The notes under the pieces were generated by a model that searched no databases, was not told the origin of the DNA, and saw only the letters and a list, made by a program, of their open reading frames with translations. The translations under genes were made by a program, and so were the position numbers. From a virus, in IMG/VR virus record IMGVR_UViG_3300011116_001123, positions 1-64,000 of that record: 64,000 nt of DNA; one strand, given 5' to 3'. Shown in pieces: positions 49,383-57,691 of this stretch; positions within the stretch are counted from its first letter, which is position 1, and every line of letters begins with the position of its first letter.

Positions 49383-50585
49383 TCAAACAAATACGGAGGG
49401 AATATCCTCCCATGATGTTGTGTATTTTTGTGACATGAAATCCTGTTTCATCTCCCATTTCTTCTCCACGTTTATGGGTGGTTGAATCAATTGGATTGGT
49501 TCTGTGAATAACGATATCTGCTCCACCGATTCGGGCATAAGATTGTTGAATATAATTCCACACTTCTTGTATGTCCTTGTAGATCTGAACATCCTATTTA
49601 ATTGAGGATAAACCTGAGACCATATCTCCTCCACATCTCGAGTTTGTTTTTGGAAAACTATTTGTTTGAATGAATAATGGTCATTACCCTTGTGTTTGTT
49701 TCCTGAAATAAAGATGGTTGCTTTGTTCGGAGATATTCCATTGTCCGTTAACTTCTTAACCCCGCTCGTAATGTAGGAATACATCGCCTCAGCAATTTGG
49801 TCAAACGAATCAATATCCTGTCCGAAAGATCTGGTGGATGCAATATTTCTCTTTAACTTTGGTACCTTTTGTATTGGGAAACAATACATACCTGTTAATT
49901 CCATCTTCGTCTTTAATCCATTCACGTTCATCATCTTCTTAATAATCATATCTGATTGCATGATGAACTGACCAACACTGTCGACTCCTATGGCTCTCAG
50001 CTTCTTTGACCACTTTCTTCCTATCCCCCAAACATCTGAGGCGGATATGGTATATAAGATATTTCTAAAGTTTGGTAAGGACCAGTAGGAGCATATCCCG
50101 TTATATTGGGATTGTCTCTTGGCGATATGTGAGGTGAGTTTTGCCAAGGTTTTGTTTGGGCCAATACCAATTGATACAGGAATCCCTGTTAACCTCTTCA
50201 CCTCGTTCCTAATGAAGTGTAGTCGGTCTTCCAACTCCTCATCAGGAATGTTGGAGAAGTCCACGAAGGCTTCATCTATGGAATACACCTCCACTTCGGA
50301 AGCATACTTCTTGATTGTTGTCATCACTCTATCAGACATATCTCCATAAAGATTGTAGTTAGAAGAATACACACAGAACCTGTGTTCATCCATGAAATCT
50401 TTTTTCTGAAAGAACGGTTCTCCCATCTTTATCCCCAAATCTTTTGCTTCTTGAGAACGAGCAATCACACAACCATCGTTGTTGGAAAGCACAACTGTTG
50501 GTCTCCCGATTGAAACAGGATTGAATACCCTTTCACAAGAGACATAGAAATTGTTACAGTCAACTATACCAATTTTTTTATTCAT
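49383..50585 (-). CDS. umuC: Y-family DNA polymerase V catalytic subunit
   Basis: 400 residues, close to the UmuC length of about 420. Catalytic motifs are intact: IVDCNNFYVSCERVFNP, YSIDEAFVDFS (metal carboxylates) and VSIGIGPNKTLAKLTSHIAK. The family carries out error-prone translesion synthesis with UmuD'. It is last in a three-gene unit: UmuD-like, a 41-residue membrane peptide and UmuC, linked by ATGA. Confidence 0.96.
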   Translation of the reverse strand: MNKKIGIVDCNNFYVSCERVFNPVSIGRPTVVLSNNDGCVIARSQEAKDLGIKMGEPFFQKKDFMDEHRFCVYSSNYNLYGDMSDRVMTTIKKYASEVEVYSIDEAFVDFSNIPDEELEDRLHFIRNEVKRLTGIPVSIGIGPNKTLAKLTSHIAKRQSQYNGICSYWSLPNFRNILYTISASDVWGIGRKWSKKLRAIGVDSVGQFIMQSDMIIKKMMNVNGLKTKMELTGMYCFPIQKVPKLKRNIASTRSFGQDIDSFDQIAEAMYSYITSGVKKLTDNGISPNKATIFISGNKHKGNDHYSFKQIVFQKQTRDVEEIWSQVYPQLNRMFRSTRTYKKCGIIFNNLMPESVEQISLFTEPIQLIQPPINVEKKWEMKQDFMSQKYTTSWEDIPSVFV

Positions 50586-50707
50586 TTTCTCCCAATGAAA
50601 AACAACACGATTAATCCGATAATTAGGTATCCCATAAAGTTTGGGATATTATTTATTCCCCAAACAACAATAAACCCAACAATTAATATATTGAGAAGTC
50701 TTAACAT
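50582..50707 (-). CDS. 41-residue membrane peptide between umuD and umuC
   Basis: Open frame from ATG 50707 to a TGA that overlaps the umuC ATG as ATGA (50582-50585). Sequence begins MLRLLNILIVGFIVVWGI and is essentially two hydrophobic segments (GYLIIGLIVLFFIGRK at the end). Its position 4 bases after the umuD stop makes translation likely. Function unknown. Confidence 0.55.
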   Translation of the reverse strand: MLRLLNILIVGFIVVWGINNIPNFMGYLIIGLIVLFFIGRK

Positions 50708-50710
50708 AAT

Positions 50711-51031
50711 TTATAGTTTGTTTAATATCCAAGAAACTTTTCCCCACACATTGGATTGACCTTCGAATTTCCGTATCTTGAAACAAGATGTGTCGGCAAG
50801 TACTACTAAATCATCCTCCACAGGATCCACTGATTTGTCGATGACAAGAATGTTTCCATTCTTAACCCCAAGGGTATCAGGTCCCTTATATCTAAAATAA
50901 AATGTGGTATGAATGTTATTAACAATCAACTCATTCAGATCCAATCTTTTATCAACATATGATTCAGCAGGAGACGCAAACCCCGTGGTCCGAGATTTAA
51001 TAAAAAGCATATCTTTATCTATGGTAGCCAT
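50711..51031 (-). CDS. umuD: UmuD homolog with altered catalytic Ser and missing cleavage site
   Basis: 106 residues, against about 139 for E. coli UmuD. Alignment by eye: GFASPAESYVDKRLDLNEL matches UmuD GFPSPAADYVEQRIDLNQL; RYKGPDTLGVKNGNILVIDK matches [20 protein letters not shown], so Ser60 is Thr; FKIRKF keeps the Lys. The Cys-Gly cleavage bond is Thr-Gly here and the UmuD arm is shortened. I infer it acts like a fixed UmuD' partner of UmuC without RecA-stimulated self-cleavage. Confidence 0.85.
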   Translation of the reverse strand: MATIDKDMLFIKSRTTGFASPAESYVDKRLDLNELIVNNIHTTFYFRYKGPDTLGVKNGNILVIDKSVDPVEDDLVVLADTSCFKIRKFEGQSNVWGKVSWILNKL

Positions 51032-51071
51032 AATTGAAAGATACGAAAAAATATTAAATAAAAAAACTTAG

Positions 51072-51500
51072 TTATTTCTTTTTCTTAACACAGTTTGGAT
51101 ATCTTTTACCAAACATAGTTTTCATTCCTTTCTGAGTATAACCTTTCCAACATCTTTCCGTTAGTTCACCTTCGAATAAATCTGTAGTATCCTCATCACA
51201 GTTACGAACAAATGCCGAACGCATCCGAGGTGAAATCTCGAAATAATTATTTACAGTAGTGTAAACTTCATCCATTATATCTCTCGCTAAGTCACGTGTA
51301 AGGTGATTATGACTGACTTTGAAAATAACTGAAACCCAATATCTTGGATAATTTACGTTTTCAGTGGAACCCTCGACTTCAATTTTACAAATGTCTTCAG
51401 GATATTTGGAAACTATAGTTCTATCAACAAGCCTCTGTATTAAACGAGTATAATCAACGTTTCGTTCTTCTCTTAAAATTCTTCGGATAAGATCTCTCAT
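51072..51500 (-). CDS. Tagged (short style B-like) protein, alpha/beta body
   Basis: 142 residues. MRDLIRRILREERN carries an LRE-E site. The helix-strand layout (LIQRLVDRTIVSKYPEDICK; YWVSVIFKV) recalls the 8125 and 38658 proteins. The C-terminal tail is basic (RYPNCVKKKK). Late-type box TATTTATA upstream of the ATG. Function unknown. Confidence 0.65.
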   Translation of the reverse strand: MRDLIRRILREERNVDYTRLIQRLVDRTIVSKYPEDICKIEVEGSTENVNYPRYWVSVIFKVSHNHLTRDLARDIMDEVYTTVNNYFEISPRMRSAFVRNCDEDTTDLFEGELTERCWKGYTQKGMKTMFGKRYPNCVKKKK

Positions 51501-51521
51501 TGTGTATAAATACCTGAGAAA

Positions 51522-51866
51522 TTAAAATAACTTTCGTAGAATCTTGAACTTAACCCTATCCATTTTAGTCATCCCATTTCGACTCCATAAGTCTTTGTCA
51601 ATCAAACTCTCATATTTCCCATACAGATAGTTTCTTAAGAACAAGAAGTCCCAACGGTCAGTAACGAATCTCTTTACATTAGTTTTGTTTGGAAGTCTGA
51701 ACGACCATGATAATAATGAACTCTTACGTAACTGTTTGGTAATACTGAAGAATGCAAAACCTCCAGCAGAATTCGATCCATCATATTTAGCCGAAAACAA
51801 CACAAACTTGAAATTAACTCTGTGTAACTTCCAAGAAACTTTTTCTAATAATTCATTAACTTTCAT
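51522..51866 (-). CDS. Small basic protein of unknown function
   Basis: 114 residues, Lys/Arg/Trp/Phe-rich (LEKVSWKLHRVNFKFVLF; VKFKILRKLF). Untagged. No family recognised. Confidence 0.6.
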   Translation of the reverse strand: MKVNELLEKVSWKLHRVNFKFVLFSAKYDGSNSAGGFAFFSITKQLRKSSLLSWSFRLPNKTNVKRFVTDRWDFLFLRNYLYGKYESLIDKDLWSRNGMTKMDRVKFKILRKLF

Positions 51867-51937
51867 ACAATTCTATTTACTGATTAAAAATAACAATAAT
51901 CCTTGAAATAATAAAGTCAGGAAATCAGGTCAATTTG

Positions 51938-51945
51938 TATTTATC
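51938..51945 (+). promoter_or_regulatory. Late-type box TATTTATC
   Basis: Three bases before the ATG at 51949. Confidence 0.5.
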
Positions 51946-51948
51946 AGT

Positions 51949-52602
51949 ATGAGCTACTTAGTCGCAAACATCCCCCCAATAGAAGTTTTAATAGATAAAA
52001 AATTCTTGTACGATTTTCAAAAAGATGAAACGGGAAAATACTTAGGTGATGGTGAGTGGGAAAAAGGACATTGGGTTAGTGTAAAATCTATTCCCAACCG
52101 AGCACTATTGTTTGAGACTTATGTAGACAAATTTGGTGCGGTATATGATAAATTACCAATACACGCTTTTCGATGGAGAGAACCTCAACCAACAGATAAA
52201 GTGTTCCCATTAGACTTTTTACAACTTTGGGATTGCTTATCATATAACGTGTCAGTGATTGAAAAACGAGTCTTGAGAGGTGTTAAGACTTTCACCACGA
52301 TGAAAGACCAAAGTATTGTTGAGGGTGAGTATTTGTTCACAATTGATACCGCCCATTCAGATCCTAATGAAATCGACTGTGGATGGAGTGAAACTCCCAA
52401 TGAACATAAGTGTTACAACATATCGAAGTTGGAAAATGGACAGATATGTGCACAACCTAATAACAGAACGAGATGGTATCAACCGAGTAGAACTTCGGAT
52501 ATAACACAAATTCCCTACTTCAGATATTCGACAAAAATTTGGAAATCAGAGGATTATAGTAAATGGCGTCCTTCAGATGAAAATTGGGATTACACTCCCT
52601 AA
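51949..52602 (+). CDS. Conserved phage protein of unknown function
   Basis: 217 residues. YVDKFGAVYDKLPIHAFRWR and TFTTMKDQSIVEGEYLFTID resemble a hypothetical protein of T4-like and marine phages, as I recall it. Trp/Tyr-rich second half (RTRWYQPSRTSD; KIWKSEDYSKWRPSDENWDY). Untagged; late-type box suggests a virion component. Confidence 0.6.
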   Translation: MSYLVANIPPIEVLIDKKFLYDFQKDETGKYLGDGEWEKGHWVSVKSIPNRALLFETYVDKFGAVYDKLPIHAFRWREPQPTDKVFPLDFLQLWDCLSYNVSVIEKRVLRGVKTFTTMKDQSIVEGEYLFTIDTAHSDPNEIDCGWSETPNEHKCYNISKLENGQICAQPNNRTRWYQPSRTSDITQIPYFRYSTKIWKSEDYSKWRPSDENWDYTP

Positions 52603-52608
52603 AAATAA

Positions 52609-53433
52609 TTAAATCTCACCAATCAAAACCATCGGAGTCATTCCTAATGCCGCCGCAGTTGATAACCTTGTATTCCCTGCAACCAAATAATATCTGTCAC
52701 CAAATTTGAGTATCATTGGTCTATGATAATCTCCACCCAATAGTGATTTTGCTAATTTCGTGGGATTGGTTTTGTTAAATTCTTTAGCAATTTTCCTCAC
52801 CTTATCCATTTCTCCCACCTTAATTTGATTAGAGTGTGTATTTTCTAATTTACTCCAAACTTCGAAAGGAATTTCAATTTCAACACCATTTCTGAATGCA
52901 TCTACAACATCATCGACTGATGTTTCGATTCCCTTTCTTGATAAATCCTCCACCGTTCTTTCAATTTCCTCTATCTCATCATCAATAGGATCTTTTTTTC
53001 TACGAAAAGAAACGACTTTTTTCTTACCTTTTTTTTCTTCATAAAGGGTGTCTTTGAAATCAGGATTTTGTTTGTCAAACTTCTTGATAAAAATACCTGA
53101 GAGAACATTACTCATATTCTCCTCAGGTCCTCCAATGTCTTGTATCTTTTGCTTGTCGTTCAATCCCATCTTTTGATACTGATATTCATGAACCCATTCA
53201 TGAGATATTGTCCTCAAGATGTCAATTAACATTCTACCTTTAGCCAGGATAAACATTTTACTACCTGGCATTCTTACACCTGTTGTACCTGTAGTGGATT
53301 GATTGCTAGTAAGGTTAACCTCCACATCTGAAGATAGTGGGAGTTGGCTTTGTAGGAATTTAATAAATGAAGAAATAACCTCTAATTGTTCCTGATTAAC
53401 TTCTGACTTTGGACTTTTGATACAAACTTTCAT
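52609..53433 (-). CDS. HExxH metallopeptidase-like domain fused to a ParB-like domain
   Basis: 274 residues. The first part has LRTISHEWVHEYQYQKMG (HExxH) at about residues 75-95, then EENMSNVLSG. A Lys/Glu-rich linker (residues about 130-170) leads to a ParB/sulfiredoxin-like C-terminus: IKVGEMDKVRKIAKEF and YYLVAGNTRLSTAAALG. N-terminus MKVCIKSPKSE vaguely resembles a decayed style A tag. A DNA-associated peptidase is suggested by the domain pair. Confidence 0.65.
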   Translation of the reverse strand: MKVCIKSPKSEVNQEQLEVISSFIKFLQSQLPLSSDVEVNLTSNQSTTGTTGVRMPGSKMFILAKGRMLIDILRTISHEWVHEYQYQKMGLNDKQKIQDIGGPEENMSNVLSGIFIKKFDKQNPDFKDTLYEEKKGKKKVVSFRRKKDPIDDEIEEIERTVEDLSRKGIETSVDDVVDAFRNGVEIEIPFEVWSKLENTHSNQIKVGEMDKVRKIAKEFNKTNPTKLAKSLLGGDYHRPMILKFGDRYYLVAGNTRLSTAAALGMTPMVLIGEI

Positions 53434-53437
53434 CAGG

Positions 53438-53445
53438 TATAAATA
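53438..53445 (-). promoter_or_regulatory. Late-type box TATTTATA
   Basis: Four bases upstream of the ATG at 53433. Confidence 0.45.
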
Positions 53446-53463
53446 TTATGAAATACGGTTATT

Positions 53464-53601
53464 TTATTGCGATGTCTCTGTTCGTCTTTTACTTTCAATT
53501 TTTTTACACTTGTCTGCGACGACTTTTACCAACTCTCCCATTGGATTATTCGCTAAAAAAAACCTCATTCTTGTGTCCGATTCTAATTTTCTTACTTTCA
53601 T
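53464..53601 (-). CDS. 45-residue basic protein
   Basis: Open frame from ATG 53601, starting MKVRKLESDTRMRFFL and ending in a basic helix (VVADKCKKIESKRRTE). Fits the gap between two minus-strand genes in the same direction. Function unknown. Confidence 0.45.
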   Translation of the reverse strand: MKVRKLESDTRMRFFLANNPMGELVKVVADKCKKIESKRRTETSQ

Positions 53602-53649
53602 GTTCTGTTATTATTTACTAATTAATAAATAGTTGGATTTCACCAAATA

Positions 53650-53904
53650 TTATTTGGTGTGAGATGTTTTGTCAATTGCTTTGATACACTTTCTCATCGC
53701 TTCAAACTGACCCCAAGAAAGTTGTATTTGTCGTTCCCCCTGAGAATCAAAAATGTGAATATCATATCCTTCACCATTCGACCATTCAGTTACCTCAAGG
53801 AAATGACCCTTGTCTTTATTATCAAAGTCCATAGAACCAATACAATAGTCTTTTAGTTCCACGAATGTAGATTTTCTATTTGTTACTTTTATTTCTTTTT
53901 TCAT
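53650..53904 (-). CDS. Small protein of unknown function
   Basis: 84 residues, beta-rich (STFVELKDYCIGSMDF; GYDIHIFDSQGERQIQLSW) with a helical end. Overlaps the 53901 gene by 4 bases. Confidence 0.65.
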   Translation of the reverse strand: MKKEIKVTNRKSTFVELKDYCIGSMDFDNKDKGHFLEVTEWSNGEGYDIHIFDSQGERQIQLSWGQFEAMRKCIKAIDKTSHTK

Positions 53905-54269
53905 ATTTGGTTGGTGTCATAAGATTTAGGTGATGGTAATCCACTATATTCACAATAGAGTTCATCTCGTTTCTTTTGTAAGTCATCTTTTATTTTTTCA
54001 GGGAAATAAATACCGTCAGACTCCATGTCAGCCATGGTTCTATCGATTGTTTTTATTAGAGACTTTTTATCATTTTTTGATAAAGACACATCTTCGAATA
54101 AAGACTCCAAAAGATAATATATAGCGTCACGACCAAACTTCGATCCTTTTGGATCGTATTTGTATTCTTCTTTCTCCATCTTGGAGAATTCTTTGATAGA
54201 GGTAACAATGAATACCACAAAGGCAATCATTACAACCACAGACAAAATTACAATTTCAATGTTTTCCAT
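53901..54269 (-). CDS. Membrane-anchored protein of unknown function
   Basis: 122 residues. One N-terminal membrane segment (VILSVVVMIAFVVFIVTS), then a charged domain (YYLLESLFEDVSLSKNDKKS; MADMESDGIYFPEKIKDDLQ). Part of a run of overlapping membrane genes with 54256 and 54501. Confidence 0.65.
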   Translation of the reverse strand: MENIEIVILSVVVMIAFVVFIVTSIKEFSKMEKEEYKYDPKGSKFGRDAIYYLLESLFEDVSLSKNDKKSLIKTIDRTMADMESDGIYFPEKIKDDLQKKRDELYCEYSGLPSPKSYDTNQI

Positions 54270-54441
54270 TTCTTTTCTTAAGGTTAAAAATCATTACAAA
54301 TCCTAAAATAGTGGGACACCACAAGCCAATGAAGATGGCCTTGAGTGGCTCATCCAAGAAAACGAAGTAATATTCTGATATTCCAATCAGTGCAATTACA
54401 AGTAGAAGCAATACTACTTCTGAGATTTTGAAGTTTTTCAT
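54256..54441 (-). CDS. Small two-helix membrane protein
   Basis: 61 residues. Segments VVLLLLVIALIGISEYYFV and IGLWCPTILGFVMIFNL. A host-type box TATTTTTG (plus 54459-54466) precedes it. Overlaps the next gene by 14 bases. Confidence 0.6.
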   Translation of the reverse strand: MKNFKISEVVLLLLVIALIGISEYYFVFLDEPLKAIFIGLWCPTILGFVMIFNLKKRNGKH

Positions 54442-54500
54442 GTTTTTATATTTGAATTCAAAAATAAGAAAAAAACTTCAGATTACAAAATGAGTTTGAC

Positions 54501-54821
54501 TTATGTATTTTTTTTTCTCAGGGAATAAGCAACTGAAAGAGCTCCGAGAAACATAGAAATATGAACAGGAAACATGGGAAATCCTTGTAGTTCATGTAAC
54601 ATCCAAAAAATATTCATTGAGACCCAACTTGAAAGTATTAGATTTGTATCTCGTCGATCTTTCTCCGTAATCAATAAAAAAACTGTAAAAAAAATGGTTG
54701 GAAACACCATCAGGGTCGCCAACCATTTGAATTTTAAACACCAAAATAAATCTTTAATTAACCAACAAGTGAAATGGGATTTTTGTAAAGACCAACCTGA
54801 CAAAAGGTTTCTTATTCCCAT
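54501..54821 (-). CDS. Membrane protein of unknown function
   Basis: 106 residues with three to four hydrophobic segments (MVFPTIFFTVFLLITE; IHSMFLGALSVAYSL type near the end). Overlaps the speD gene by 10 bases. No family recognised. Confidence 0.6.
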   Translation of the reverse strand: MGIRNLLSGWSLQKSHFTCWLIKDLFWCLKFKWLATLMVFPTIFFTVFLLITEKDRRDTNLILSSWVSMNIFWMLHELQGFPMFPVHISMFLGALSVAYSLRKKNT

Positions 54822-55207
54822 ACCCCTTCGGAAAATATCACAGGTTTATTGTTTCTGTCAATCATAATCCATTCCGCTTTTACTAATCCGAATGGTTTAA
54901 AACATTCCATCACTTGTTCTAAAGTGAAAGACTTACATGAATAGATGTCAAATTGCATCATGGGTAATTCCAAATTGTCCCAAATGTGAATCGAAGCATG
55001 TGAGGTTGCCAAAGTCACAGTTCCTGTCAATCCCTCATTACCTGGATCCGAGACATAAACACTTGTGGGTCCAGCAACTACTTTCATCCCCACTCTTTCA
55101 ACTAAATTTATAAACCAATGATTTAATTCCTCTTCTTTTTTCGGAGGATTAGTTATCCAACCTCTAATTAATAGATGTTGGTGATAGGGAGTAAATTTTT
55201 CCATCAA
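54812..55207 (-). CDS. speD: S-adenosylmethionine decarboxylase proenzyme
   Basis: 131 residues, the length of the short bacterial/archaeal SpeD. TVTLATSHASIHIW holds the processing Ser (TSH instead of the usual ESH) and the acid His; MMQFDIYSCKSF holds the active-site Cys, two residues further than in the Thermotoga enzyme. The enzyme self-cleaves to make a pyruvoyl cofactor and yields decarboxylated SAM for spermidine synthesis. No spermidine synthase is in the window, so the host must supply it. Confidence 0.85.
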   Translation of the reverse strand: MMEKFTPYHQHLLIRGWITNPPKKEEELNHWFINLVERVGMKVVAGPTSVYVSDPGNEGLTGTVTLATSHASIHIWDNLELPMMQFDIYSCKSFTLEQVMECFKPFGLVKAEWIMIDRNNKPVIFSEGVWE

Positions 55208-55255
55208 TAGTATATGTAATTTTTACATATATATCATGATTTTATGAAAAATTAA

Positions 55256-55570
55256 TCAATCACAATTATCAGGATGAGGACAAGCTTGGCCAGCTCCCTC
55301 AATGTATCCATATCGAAGATGAATATTAGTACTTTTTAGGTATGGAGTTTTCTTTCCACACACAACACAAGTATCATAGTCATCAGAACGATTTATAGAG
55401 GTCACCAGTCCATCTTCATTGATTGTGAGACCAACGTGTTCATCATCAAATTGAGGACCTTCTAAGTCCCTCTTTGCTTGCCAATATTTGTTGTTGACTA
55501 ATTTACCCAACTCAAAATAATTTGGAGTTTCTAAAATTTCTTTTTCGGTTACAATGATTTGAAATGACAT
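55256..55570 (-). CDS. Small zinc-binding-type protein
   Basis: 104 residues. A C-x2-C pair (CVVCGKKT) and a later C-x5-C pair (GQACPHPDNCD) suggest zinc binding. The middle has an EDGLVTSINRSDDYD stretch. No named family. Confidence 0.6.
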   Translation of the reverse strand: MSFQIIVTEKEILETPNYFELGKLVNNKYWQAKRDLEGPQFDDEHVGLTINEDGLVTSINRSDDYDTCVVCGKKTPYLKSTNIHLRYGYIEGAGQACPHPDNCD

Positions 55571-55621
55571 AATATGTTTTTTATATTCAAAACATAATTA
55601 GTCAAAAAGAAAAAATAAATG

Positions 55622-55629
55622 TATTTATC
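55622..55629 (+). promoter_or_regulatory. Late-type box TATTTATC
   Basis: Three bases before the ATG at 55633. Confidence 0.45.
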
Positions 55630-55632
55630 AAT

Positions 55633-55998
55633 ATGGTTAACATAAAAACATTGTCTGAAAAATTAAAATATTTGATTGGTGAAGAATCGAATCGACAATT
55701 CGAAATATTGGATTTGGATGTGGATTTTTATGACGGAAACAGTGGTTATCAATTATTTGTTAAGTTTGATTACTTTGGGGTAATTGATTCCCAGATGCCA
55801 GGTTTTGCCAGAGATATCTCTATAATGATAGAAAAAATAGAAAACATTATATCCAAAGTTACAATCACACCTGAAAGAAGATTAACTTTGTCTCAGAAAG
55901 TTGAGGTGGAATCTTTTATCGATAAAATTGATTATAAGTTTGAAGATACACATATTTTTACTATTTCTTTTTTAGTTCATTACCTTGACAAAGATTAA
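55633..55998 (+). CDS. Protein of unknown function
   Basis: 121 residues: helix (IKTLSEKLKYLIGEES; a weak tag-like IGEES), strands (ILDLDVDFYDGN; YQLFVKFDYFG) and a helix/strand end. Three bases separate it from the zinc-repeat gene at 56002, so they are cotranscribed. Confidence 0.6.
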   Translation: MVNIKTLSEKLKYLIGEESNRQFEILDLDVDFYDGNSGYQLFVKFDYFGVIDSQMPGFARDISIMIEKIENIISKVTITPERRLTLSQKVEVESFIDKIDYKFEDTHIFTISFLVHYLDKD

Positions 55999-56001
55999 AT
56001 T

Positions 56002-56796
56002 ATGGACGAAAAAATAAAAAAAACTGCCACCAAACTTCAAGGTTTAGTAAAACATTACGATGACCCTGGTGAAGTTTATTACGATGTTAGAAAGATCGCC
56101 GAAACTCAAAGTGATTACTTCTATTACTTAGGTCCTGACAATATAATCAAATTGACATTATACATCTATTCACTCAAGAAAACTGGAGATTTGAAATTAG
56201 GTGAAAAAATGATCAACAACTTATCTTTTGTGCAACTTTTGACAACAGAAAATAAATCAACAATAAAGGAGTGCGAATCGTGTGACGGAATGGGTACAAC
56301 CCCATGTAAAGTATGTGAAGGTGCTGGTATGATAGAATGCCCAAAGTGTGAAGGTAGTGGTGAATTATCTCATGATTTTGTCGAAGATTATTTCGAAGAA
56401 TGTAATGAATGTAAAGGTAGAGGAGATATAGTTTGCCCTTCATGTAGGAGGGAGGGAGAAACAGTTTGTGAAACATGTGGAGGAGAAGGAGAGATAGAAA
56501 GTGAAGATGAAGTGTCCTATGAGATTTATTTCATCGCTACTTGGAACAAACAGATTCAAGATCTTTGTGAATTACGCGCTGAGACATTAGAACCCGTAAT
56601 GTCTTTGATACAATTTCTCAGATCAAGCAACGATTATTTACAGTTGACTAGATGGGACGGATCAGCCGAACTTAATATAGATAAAGACCAAATGTACTGT
56701 CTTGATTACTCTAACGAACCTGAAATGCACCTACAAAAAAACATGCTCATCAGACCACGAAATAGATACATACGAGATTTAGATTACTTAAAATAG
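56002..56796 (+). CDS. DnaJ-type CxxCxGxG zinc-repeat protein without a J domain
   Basis: 264 residues. Residues about 90-165 hold six CxxC units: CESCDGMG, CKVCEGAG, CPKCEGSG, CNECKGRG, CPSCRREG and CETCGGEG. DnaJ itself has four. There is no J domain; the flanks are helical (VYYDVRKIAETQSDYF). DnaJ zinc repeats bind unfolded protein, so a chaperone-like or scaffold role is possible. Confidence 0.8.
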   Translation: MDEKIKKTATKLQGLVKHYDDPGEVYYDVRKIAETQSDYFYYLGPDNIIKLTLYIYSLKKTGDLKLGEKMINNLSFVQLLTTENKSTIKECESCDGMGTTPCKVCEGAGMIECPKCEGSGELSHDFVEDYFEECNECKGRGDIVCPSCRREGETVCETCGGEGEIESEDEVSYEIYFIATWNKQIQDLCELRAETLEPVMSLIQFLRSSNDYLQLTRWDGSAELNIDKDQMYCLDYSNEPEMHLQKNMLIRPRNRYIRDLDYLK

Positions 56797-56798
56797 AA

Positions 56799-56820
56799 AA
56801 AGGAGACCGAAGTCTCCTTT
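56799..56820. terminator. Bidirectional terminator between convergent genes
   Basis: Perfect AAAGGAGAC/GTCTCCTTT stem around a CGAA loop. Confidence 0.8.
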
Positions 56821-56861
56821 ATAGGGCTGTACAGGTTTTGTACAACTTCCACCACCAAGTT

Positions 56862-57161
56862 TTATCGGACTTGGAAACCGTTGTTTCTGAAAATAGAGTT
56901 AGCCAATTCCTCTAACTTTTCAGCTCTCATAAAACCGATGACATCATCACCAAGTTCAGGAAAGAAATAACGTGTAAGAAAATTTCTATCTTTTGTATCA
57001 AAGATTGCAACTTCGAAAGTCTTATCGAAATCTCCATACAATCCTTTTCTACCACCGACAATCGACAGTTCATATTTGTTGTTGAATATATTTGTCATTC
57101 TACCCCCATCACCAATCGGATGAGGTTTTGACCAGCTTTGAATATCTTTGATAGTTATCAT
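56862..57161 (-). CDS. Protein of unknown function
   Basis: 99 residues, mixed alpha/beta (YELSIVGGRKGLYGDFDKTF; AIFDTKDRNFLTRYFF). Overlaps the 57158 gene by 4 bases; the two form a unit. Confidence 0.65.
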   Translation of the reverse strand: MITIKDIQSWSKPHPIGDGGRMTNIFNNKYELSIVGGRKGLYGDFDKTFEVAIFDTKDRNFLTRYFFPELGDDVIGFMRAEKLEELANSIFRNNGFQVR

Positions 57162-57439
57162 TTTGTTACTTCCGCCTCGATTTTAGATTTGTTGATAAGA
57201 TGCTCCGCTAACGTATAAGTATCCACATTTGTGGTGATAATAGATTCAACTAAATGTTTGAATGGTATGTGAACAAAGAAATCCACACCATTGAAGAAAG
57301 TTAAATCATTCTTCAATTCAATACTTCCCTGAATCATCTTAAGAAAAAGTTTGAATTGAGTACCGTTCACAAATGTCTCATTCAAAAGAGTTCCGAACTT
57401 TTCGTGTTGAATCTTGATGTTGTGGGAGGTCATGTTCAT
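57158..57439 (-). CDS. Protein of unknown function
   Basis: 93 residues from ATG 57439 (MNMTSHNIKIQHEKFG). The longer frame above it is Arg/Phe-rich and crosses a terminator, so it is not used. Strand-helix-strand layout (DLTFFNGVDFFVHIPF). A host-type box TATATTTG (plus 57459-57466) lies upstream. Confidence 0.6.
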   Translation of the reverse strand: MNMTSHNIKIQHEKFGTLLNETFVNGTQFKLFLKMIQGSIELKNDLTFFNGVDFFVHIPFKHLVESIITTNVDTYTLAEHLINKSKIEAEVTK

Positions 57440-57483
57440 ATCTTCGTCGTTTGTTTTACAAATATAGTAAACTCCCACAATAA

Positions 57484-57516
57484 TAAAAAAAAATCCCCCA
57501 CTTTTTTTTAGTAGGG
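57484..57516 (-). terminator. Terminator-like hairpin
   Basis: CCCCCACT/AGTAGGGG with an A-run on the plus strand, that is, a T-run on the minus strand. It lies between the 57692 gene and the 57439 start. Confidence 0.55.
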
Positions 57517-57691
57517 GTGAGAGAAAAAAAAAGTCCCACAAACTCCTTCTCTCTCGAACTCTCATTTGTGGGACAAATGTTTCACGAATGTAACAATTCT
57601 CTTTTTCAAAATCGAATTGTAGTGAAACTTTTTGTGGGGGTGTTGAATCTCTCGATTCAGTTATATAAATATAGACAACATTTATAAAAAA

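Noticed and set aside
53417-53632. 71-residue plus-strand frame opposite the 53464 gene
   Set aside because: Hydrophobic and Lys-poor with a poor start. The minus-strand 45-residue frame fits the direction of the neighbours.
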